Shown here in pieces: positions 58,446-64,000 of a stretch of 64,000 nucleotides of DNA. Position 1 is the first letter of the stretch. The number at the start of each line of letters is the position of its first letter. The position numbers and the translations under genes were made by a program. The stretch lies in assembly GCF_014198605.1 (NCBI RefSeq), contig NZ_JACIHU010000006.1. One strand, given 5' to 3'. The notes under the pieces are model-generated. The model saw only the letters and a list, made by a program, of their open reading frames with translations, searched no databases and was not told the origin of the DNA. The stretch is from Rhizobium etli_C. GTDB lineage: Bacteria > Pseudomonadota > Alphaproteobacteria > Rhizobiales > Rhizobiaceae.

Positions 58446-59207
58446 ATGGATATGTTTGCAGATCTTGCCTTCTATTTGGTGATCATTGTTATTTTGGTCG
58501 CCATCCTCGCATCCGCGGTTAAGATCCTGAGGGAATATGAACGCGGCGTCGTGTTCACACTTGGCCGCTTTACCGGAGTCAAGGGACCCGGCTTGATTCT
58601 GCTCATCCCCTATGTCCAGCAGATGATCCGAGTCGACTTGCGCACGCGCGTACTCGATGTCCCCAGCCAGGACGTCATCTCACATGACAATGTCTCGGTT
58701 CGTGTCAGCGCGGTGATCTATTTCAGGGTTATTGACCCCGAGAAGTCGACAATACAGGTCGAGGATTTCATGATGGCAACAAGCCAGCTTGCCCAGACGA
58801 CGTTGCGCTCCGTGCTCGGCAAGCACGACCTCGATGAAATGCTCGCAGAACGTGATAGGCTCAACTCGGATATTCAGGAAATCCTTGACACTCAGACGGA
58901 TGCTTGGGGCATTAAAGTAGCCACTGTCGAGATCAAACATGTGGACATCAACGAGTCGATGATCCGCGCGATTGCTCGCCAAGCGGAAGCCGAACGCGAA
59001 CGCCGGGCAAAGGTCATCAATGCCGAGGGCGAACAGCAAGCTGCAGCGAAGCTACTGGAAGCGGCCGAAATTCTGGCCAAGCAGCCGGAGGCGATGCAAC
59101 TTCGTTACCTGAGCACTTTGAACGTCATCGCCAGCGAGAAGACTTCGACGATTTTATTTCCCTTCCCGATGGAGTTGGGCAATCTGATGGCCATTAAGCC
59201 CAAGTGA
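58446..59207 (+). CDS. SPFH/stomatin-family membrane protein (slipin)
   Basis: A 253-residue protein with an N-terminal membrane anchor (DLAFYLVIIVILVAILASAVKIL) and a stomatin/SPFH domain (EYERGVVFTLGRFTGVKGPGLILLIPYVQQMIRVDLRTRVLDVPSQDVISHDNVSVRVSAV). A coiled-coil tail starts near IARQAEAERERRAKVINAEGEQQAAAKLLEAAEIL. AGGAGGAGGAG precedes ATG 58446. Stomatin-NfeD pairs are widespread; the protease cleaves the stomatin C terminus in archaea, and the pair is linked with membrane microdomains. Confidence 0.9.
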   Translation: MDMFADLAFYLVIIVILVAILASAVKILREYERGVVFTLGRFTGVKGPGLILLIPYVQQMIRVDLRTRVLDVPSQDVISHDNVSVRVSAVIYFRVIDPEKSTIQVEDFMMATSQLAQTTLRSVLGKHDLDEMLAERDRLNSDIQEILDTQTDAWGIKVATVEIKHVDINESMIRAIARQAEAERERRAKVINAEGEQQAAAKLLEAAEILAKQPEAMQLRYLSTLNVIASEKTSTILFPFPMELGNLMAIKPK

Positions 59208-59253
59208 TCGACCGAAGCGGAACGCCGCCACCCCTTGTCTTGGCCAACTCAGC

Positions 59254-60651
59254 TCAGATGTGCAAAGCGTTCCCCAAAGCTTTTAGCGCTGCCTCCATCA
59301 CCGCCTCACTACGGGTCGGATGGGCGTGGATGGTGCCCGCAATATCCTCCAGGCGCGCGCCCATTTCGATCGCCAGGGCAAAAGCCGCCGACAGTTCGGA
59401 AACGCCTGCCCCGACCGCCTGCAGGCCGAGAACGAGGTTGGTGTCGGCACGGGCGACGACGCGCACGAAACCCTCCTCCGAGACCATCGTCATCGCCCGT
59501 CCATTGGCGCTGAACGGAAACTGGCCGGTGCGGATTTTGTAGCCTTGCGCCTGCGCTTCCGCCGGTGAAAGGCCGGCGCTGACGATCTCCGGATCGGTAA
59601 AGCAGATGGCCGGGATGCAGCGCTTGTCCCAGGCGCGTTTCTTGCCGGCGATGATCTCCGCCACCATTTCGCCCTGCGCCATGGCCCGATGAGCCAGCAT
59701 CGGCTCGCCGGTCACGTCGCCGATCGCATAGATGCCGCGCATCGAGGTGCGGCAACGATCATCGATCCTGAGATAAGGACCGGCGCGATCGAGATCGAGC
59801 TCTTCGAGACCGGAACCCGCCGTTCGCGGGCGGCGACCGACGGTCACAAGGATGCGGTCGGCCGGCAGGCTTTCTCGCCGGCCATCGGCGGTTTCGACGA
59901 GCAGCACCTCACCATTGTCGGCAAGGCCCATCGCCTTCGCGCCTGTCAGCACCCGGATGCCGCTTTCGGTGAGCTTGCGCATGACGGGGCGCACGAGTTC
60001 GGCATCATAGAGCGGCAGCACCTGCTGCGTCGCCTCGACCACCGTCACATCAGATCCCATCTTGGAGAAGGCCATTCCGAGTTCCAGGCCGATGTAACCG
60101 CCGCCGACCACGACCAGCTTCTTCGGCAGCTCCGACAGCGACAGTGCCTCGGTCGAGGAAATGACCCGACCCCCGAATGGCAGGTTGGAAAGCTCGACCG
60201 GGTCGGAGCCGGTGGCGATCACCACGGTCTCGGCGCGGATGATCTGCTGGCCGGTTTCCGTCTCGACCTCCACCGTCTTGCCGTCACGGAAGTGAGCGCG
60301 GCCATGGACGATCTTGACCCGCGCCTTCTGCAACAGTCCCGAGACGCCGCCTGTCAACCGGCCGACGATGCCGTCCTTCCAGGCGATCGTCCTGCCAAGA
60401 TCGATCGAGGCGCCTTCGACACGGATGCCCATCGGGTTTTTGCCGGCGAGCATCTTTTGCGTGGCGTCGAACTCCTCGGCCGCATGGATCAAAGCCTTGG
60501 AAGGAATGCAGCCGACCGTCAGGCAGGTGCCGCCCGGCTTGCCGGCCTCGACGATGACGGTATCGACACCGAGCTGCCCGGCGCGGATGGCGCAGACATA
60601 ACCGCCCGGACCGGCGCCGATGACGAGGAGCTTGCAGACAATCTCTTTCAT
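59254..60651 (-). CDS. lpdV: Dihydrolipoyl dehydrogenase (E3) of the branched-chain oxoacid complex
   Basis: A 465-residue flavoprotein. FAD-binding GAGPGGYVCAIRAGQLG, redox-active disulfide GGTCLTVGCIPSK (the more common CLNVGC is here CLTVGC), NAD-binding VVGGGYIGLELG, and the C-terminal dimerisation motif HAHPTRSEAVMEA with the active-site His-Pro. It reoxidises the lipoyl arm of the E2 protein encoded just upstream (3-base gap), producing NADH. It is the fourth gene of the operon. Confidence 0.92.
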   Translation of the reverse strand: MKEIVCKLLVIGAGPGGYVCAIRAGQLGVDTVIVEAGKPGGTCLTVGCIPSKALIHAAEEFDATQKMLAGKNPMGIRVEGASIDLGRTIAWKDGIVGRLTGGVSGLLQKARVKIVHGRAHFRDGKTVEVETETGQQIIRAETVVIATGSDPVELSNLPFGGRVISSTEALSLSELPKKLVVVGGGYIGLELGMAFSKMGSDVTVVEATQQVLPLYDAELVRPVMRKLTESGIRVLTGAKAMGLADNGEVLLVETADGRRESLPADRILVTVGRRPRTAGSGLEELDLDRAGPYLRIDDRCRTSMRGIYAIGDVTGEPMLAHRAMAQGEMVAEIIAGKKRAWDKRCIPAICFTDPEIVSAGLSPAEAQAQGYKIRTGQFPFSANGRAMTMVSEEGFVRVVARADTNLVLGLQAVGAGVSELSAAFALAIEMGARLEDIAGTIHAHPTRSEAVMEAALKALGNALHI

Positions 60652-60654
60652 GGA

Positions 60655-61896
60655 TCAGCTTTCGATGAAAATGAGCGCCGGTGTTTCGAGGAGCGTGCGG
60701 ACGCGCTGCACGAAGGTCGCCGCATCCCAGCCGTCGATGATGCGGTGGTCAAAGCTCGAGGAGAGGTTCATCATCTTGCGCGGCACGAACTGGGTGCCAT
60801 CCCAGACCGGCCGCGTAGCGATCTTGTTGACGCCGATGATCGCCACTTCGGGATGATTGATAACAGGCGTGGAGACGATGCCGCCGAGCGCGCCCAGCGA
60901 GCTGATGGTGATGGTGGAGCCGGAAAGTTCGTCGCGCGTCGCGGTCCCCGACCGCGCCGCCTCCGCCAGCCGGTTCATTTCGGCGGCGCAATCCCAGATG
61001 CCGCGGGCTTCCGCATGCCGCACCACGGGCACGGTCAGCCCGGCCGGTGTCTGCGTGGCAATGCCGATATGCACGGCGCCATGGCGCGTGATGACGCCGG
61101 CATCGTCGTCAAAGGTGGCATTGACCTCGGGCTGCTCGGAAATCGCCTTGACCAGCGCCCGCATCAGGAAGGGCAGAACCGTCAGCTTCGGATGATCCGG
61201 CCTACGGTCGCCGTTCATCGTGACGCGTAGTTCCTCGAGTGCGGTCATATCGACTTCCTCCACATAGGTGATGTGGGGAATGCGCGAGGTGGACAGCACC
61301 ATCTTCTCGGCAATGCGGCGGCGCAGGCCGGTCAGCTTGATTTCTTCAGTCGCCGTCTTCCTGGCAAGACCGCCCTTCACCGGCACGGGCGTCGTTCCCA
61401 GCGACAGGAATTGCTCGACATCCTCGCGCAGAATGCGCCCGGCCGGTCCGCTTCCCTGCACCTGTCTGAGATCGACGCCACTCTCTCTGGCGAACAGCCG
61501 CACGGAAGGCGCGGCAAGCGACTTTTCGACCGGCGCGGGAGCCGGCGCAGGTGCAGGTGCCGGCGCTGCCGGAACGGGCTTGGCAATCTCGACCTTTGGC
61601 GTTTCGGCGACCGGCGTCTGCGCGATCCGTACGCGCGGCGCCTCGTCGGTTTCCCCCGCCGTCTCAATCCGCACCAGCGGCGCCTTCACGGCGATGCGGT
61701 CTCCGATCTCGCCGGCGAGCCAGATGACAGTCCCGTTGACGGGTGAGGGAATTTCCACCGTCGCCTTATCGGTCATGACGGCGGCAATCACCATATCCTC
61801 GCGGACCGGATCGCCGGTCTTCACGTGCCATTCGACAAGTTCGGCCTCGGCGACCCCTTCCCCGACATCCGGCATCTTGATGATGAATTCGCCCAT
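60655..61896 (-). CDS. bkdB: Branched-chain 2-oxoacid dehydrogenase E2 (dihydrolipoyl acyltransferase)
   Basis: A 413-residue acyltransferase with one lipoyl domain (VMTDKATVEIPSPVNG, the lipoyl-Lys near residue 44), an Ala/Pro linker (residues ~108-128), a peripheral subunit-binding domain (APSVRLFARESGVDLRQVQGSGPAGRILREDVEQFL) and the catalytic domain with FDHRIIDGWDAA at the end, whose His and Asp are the active site. It transfers branched acyl groups to CoA. It starts three bases after the E1-beta stop codon. Confidence 0.92.
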   Translation of the reverse strand: MGEFIIKMPDVGEGVAEAELVEWHVKTGDPVREDMVIAAVMTDKATVEIPSPVNGTVIWLAGEIGDRIAVKAPLVRIETAGETDEAPRVRIAQTPVAETPKVEIAKPVPAAPAPAPAPAPAPVEKSLAAPSVRLFARESGVDLRQVQGSGPAGRILREDVEQFLSLGTTPVPVKGGLARKTATEEIKLTGLRRRIAEKMVLSTSRIPHITYVEEVDMTALEELRVTMNGDRRPDHPKLTVLPFLMRALVKAISEQPEVNATFDDDAGVITRHGAVHIGIATQTPAGLTVPVVRHAEARGIWDCAAEMNRLAEAARSGTATRDELSGSTITISSLGALGGIVSTPVINHPEVAIIGVNKIATRPVWDGTQFVPRKMMNLSSSFDHRIIDGWDAATFVQRVRTLLETPALIFIES

Positions 61897-61899
61897 GGC

Positions 61900-62913
61900 T
61901 CAGGTCTCCATGACTTCGGCAAGCGCCCGCCCGACGCGGCCGGGACCGGGGAAATAATCCCACTCCTGCGCGTGCGGATAGGGCGTATCCCAGCCGGCGA
62001 CGCGCACAACCGGCGCTTCGAGGTGATAGAAGCAATGTTCCTGCACCAGCGACACGACCTCGGCGCCGAAGCCCGACGTCAAGGTCGCCTCATGCACGAC
62101 GACGCAGCGCCCGGTTTTGGCGACCGATTTGACGATCGTATCGAGATCGAGCGGCAGCAGGCTTCTCAAATCGATCACCTCGGCATCGATGCCGGCATCG
62201 TCTGCCGCCGCAAGCGCCACATGCACCATGGTGCCATAGGCGACCACGGTTACCGCAGAGCCGGCGCGCCGCACTTCGGCCTTGCCGATCGGGATGGTGT
62301 AATGGCCGTCGGGCACCTCTCCGAGGTCGTGTTTCGACCAGGGTGTGACCGGCCGCTCGTGATGGCCGTCGAAGGGGCCGTTATAAAGCCGCTTCGGCTC
62401 CAGGAACATGACGGGATCAGGATCCTCGATCGCCGCGATCAGCAGGCCCTTGGCGTCATAGGGATTGGAGGGGACGATCACCTTCAGCCCGCAGACATGG
62501 GTGAAGAGCGCCTCCGGGCTCTGGCTGTGCGTCTGGCCGCCGAAGATGCCGCCGCCGGTTGGCATGCGCACGACGATCGGGCAGGTAAAATCGCCGTTGG
62601 AGCGGTAGCGGATGCGCGCCGCCTCCTGCGTCAGCTGGTCATAGGCGGGATACATGTAATCGGCGAACTGGATTTCGACGCAGGGCTTCAGCCCATAGGC
62701 CGCCATGCCGATCGCCGTGCCGACGATGCCGGACTCGCTGATCGGCGTATCGAAGCAACGCGTCCTGCCGTATTTTGCCTGCAGGCCCTGTGTGCAGCGG
62801 AAAACGCCGCCGAAATAGCCGACGTCCTCGCCGAAGACGACGACATTGTCGTCCTTCGCCATCGAGACGTCCATGGCGCTGCGCACGGCCTCGATCATCG
62901 TCATCCTGGCCAT
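61900..62913 (-). CDS. bkdA2: Branched-chain 2-oxoacid dehydrogenase E1 beta subunit
   Basis: A 337-residue transketolase-type beta subunit starting MARMTMIEAVRSAMDVSMAKDDNVVVFGEDVGYFGGVFRCTQGLQ. It contains FDTPISESGIVGTAIGMAAYGLKPCVEIQFADYMYPAYDQLTQEAARIRYRSNGDFTCPIVVRMPTGG and the C-terminal domain with VHEATLTSGFGAEVVSL. It pairs with the alpha subunit encoded upstream; one base separates the two genes. A longer in-frame start within the alpha gene is not family-like. Confidence 0.92.
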   Translation of the reverse strand: MARMTMIEAVRSAMDVSMAKDDNVVVFGEDVGYFGGVFRCTQGLQAKYGRTRCFDTPISESGIVGTAIGMAAYGLKPCVEIQFADYMYPAYDQLTQEAARIRYRSNGDFTCPIVVRMPTGGGIFGGQTHSQSPEALFTHVCGLKVIVPSNPYDAKGLLIAAIEDPDPVMFLEPKRLYNGPFDGHHERPVTPWSKHDLGEVPDGHYTIPIGKAEVRRAGSAVTVVAYGTMVHVALAAADDAGIDAEVIDLRSLLPLDLDTIVKSVAKTGRCVVVHEATLTSGFGAEVVSLVQEHCFYHLEAPVVRVAGWDTPYPHAQEWDYFPGPGRVGRALAEVMET

Positions 62914-62914
62914 G

Positions 62915-64000
62915 TCAGTACCCCGCCTTCTGCCGCTGGCGGCGGATATGCGCCGGCATCTCGGCATAGACGCCCTCGAAAATGTCGCGCACCGAAGGCC
63001 TGCCGCCGGCATGCAGCGTGCCGTGCGCCTCCGCCTGGCGCTGCGCCTCGATCACCTCATCCATGATTTCGGCTTCCGCCTGGACGTGCCGTTCCTCCGA
63101 CCATACGCCCTTGACGATCAGATGTTTCTTCAGCCGCAGCACGGGATCGCCGAGCGGCCAGGCCTCCGATTCAGTCTTCGGCCGATAGGCGCTCGGATCG
63201 TCTGAGGTCGAATGGGCGCCGACGCGGTAGGTCACATGTTCGATTAGCGTCGGGCCGAGATTGCGCCTGGCCCGCTCCGCCGCCCAGCGGGAGACGGCAT
63301 GGACGGCGAGGTAATCGTTTCCGTCGACCCTGAGCGCCGGAATGCCGAAGCCGAGGCCGCGAGCGGCAAAGGTGCCGGAGCCGCCGCGGGCAATTCCCTG
63401 GAAAGTGGAGATAGCCCACTGATTGTTGACGATGTTGAGGATGACAGGCGCCTTGTAGGTCGAGGCGAAAACGAGCGCCGAATGGAAATCCGATTCCGCC
63501 GTCGATCCATCGCCAATCCAGGCAGCGGCAATCCGGCTGTCATTCTTGATCGCCGAGGCCATCGCCCAGCCGACGGCCTGCACATATTGGGTGGCGAGAT
63601 TGCCTGAGATGGTGAAGAAGCCGTGTTCCTTGGAGGAATACATGATCGGCAGCTGCCGGCCGTGCAGAGGATCGCTCTCGTTCGAATAGATCTGGTTCAT
63701 CATCTCGACCATCGGATAGTCGTCGGCGATCAGCAGCCCCGCCTGGCGATAGGTCGGGAAATTCATATCTCCCTTGTTGAGCGCCTTACGGAAGGCGCAA
63801 CTGACAGCCTCCTCGCCGAGATGCTGCATGTAGAACGAGGTCTTGCCCTGACGCTGCGCCATCAGCATGCGGGCGTCGAAGGCGCGCAGCTTCATCATAT
63901 TGCGCAGCCCGGTCAGCAGTTCCTCATCGGAAAGCGACCCGGCCCAAGGGCCGACCGCCTCGCCGTCGCGGTTCAGCACGCGGATGATCGAATAGGCAAG
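62915..64000 (-). CDS. bkdA1: Branched-chain 2-oxoacid dehydrogenase E1 alpha subunit (5' end beyond window)
   Basis: The last 361 residues of the thiamine-pyrophosphate-dependent E1 alpha subunit. Visible are ADDYPMVEMMNQIYSNESDPLHGRQLPIMYSSKEHGFF, the ThDP-binding GDGSTAESDFHSALVFASTYKAPVILNIVNNQWAIST and the phosphorylation-loop-like YRVGAHSTSDDPSAYR. The frame stays open to base 64000 (…LAYSIIRVLNRDG), so the start and the promoter lie outside. First gene of the bkd operon, which catabolises 2-oxoacids of Leu, Ile and Val. Confidence 0.92.
   Translation of the reverse strand, partial: LAYSIIRVLNRDGEAVGPWAGSLSDEELLTGLRNMMKLRAFDARMLMAQRQGKTSFYMQHLGEEAVSCAFRKALNKGDMNFPTYRQAGLLIADDYPMVEMMNQIYSNESDPLHGRQLPIMYSSKEHGFFTISGNLATQYVQAVGWAMASAIKNDSRIAAAWIGDGSTAESDFHSALVFASTYKAPVILNIVNNQWAISTFQGIARGGSGTFAARGLGFGIPALRVDGNDYLAVHAVSRWAAERARRNLGPTLIEHVTYRVGAHSTSDDPSAYRPKTESEAWPLGDPVLRLKKHLIVKGVWSEERHVQAEAEIMDEVIEAQRQAEAHGTLHAGGRPSVRDIFEGVYAEMPAHIRRQRQKAGY

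Noticed and set aside
59689..61230. A 513-codon open frame antisense to lpdV and bkdB
   Set aside because: It is the mirror of two well-conserved genes with high GC at the third position, and its translation is Arg/His/Asp-rich low-similarity sequence.

Overview
The window looks like a piece of a Rhizobium-type alphaproteobacterial genome (R. leguminosarum/etli group or a close relative), probably a large secondary replicon. The grounds are high GC content with rhizobial codon use, many solute-binding-protein ABC importers each beside its own regulator, a bgsBA-like mixed-linkage beta-glucan pair, a tad/cpa pilus locus and a bkd operon. No rRNA, tRNA, CRISPR array, complete insertion sequence or replication origin was found. 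The species and the replicon are inferences.

Layout. 1-1.1 kb: tail of a flavin oxidoreductase, a parDE toxin-antitoxin pair and a 50-codon remnant-like ORF. 1.2-10 kb: a catabolic operon on the minus strand (binding protein, two permeases, ATPase, GH91 inulin fructotransferase/DFA-III hydrolase family enzyme, GH32 beta-fructosidase) with a divergent LacI regulator and three operator-like palindromes spaced exactly 22 bp apart. 10-19 kb: alpha/beta hydrolase and GST, a 958-residue LuxR-type ATPase regulator, then the membrane-fusion/glycosyltransferase pair bgsB-bgsA. A dispersed repeat occurs three times around these blocks. 18.9-27.5 kb: an acylphosphatase-like protein, then a tight operon with a stand-alone Rieske protein, a Rieske-less oxygenase catalytic subunit, a GST-like protein, an 8-oxoguanine/guanine-deaminase-like amidohydrolase and a complete BMP-family nucleoside/purine ABC importer. 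27.6-34.2 kb: a ugpBAECQ glycerol-3-phosphate operon followed by a DeoR regulator and a HAD phosphatase. 34.6-41.7 kb: an RraA-like protein, an IclR regulator and a divergent five-gene peptide/opine-type ABC importer. 41.8-56.1 kb: a tad/cpa pilus locus that also contains an L,D-transpeptidase and an AAA+ ATPase with a probable N-terminal helical/winged-helix region. 56.4-59.2 kb: a small membrane protein and an NfeD-stomatin pair. 59.3-64 kb: the branched-chain 2-oxoacid dehydrogenase operon, whose first gene runs off the end.

How the genes work together. Most of the window is nutrient capture: fructan or difructose anhydride, purine-like compounds, glycerol-3-phosphate and phosphodiesters, peptides or opines, and branched-chain amino acids. 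The rest is surface attachment: beta-glucan and Flp pili. The best candidate for an undescribed system is the 19.3-27.5 kb operon. Its split oxygenase plus GST-like subunit resembles the NdmC/NdmD/NdmE arrangement of caffeine N7-demethylation, but here it is coupled to a purine deaminase and a purine importer. This suggests oxidative N-demethylation and deamination of a methylated purine such as 7-methylguanine. That substrate is an inference. The second candidate is the 1.2-10 kb operon, which appears to import difructose anhydride and hydrolyse it in the cytoplasm.
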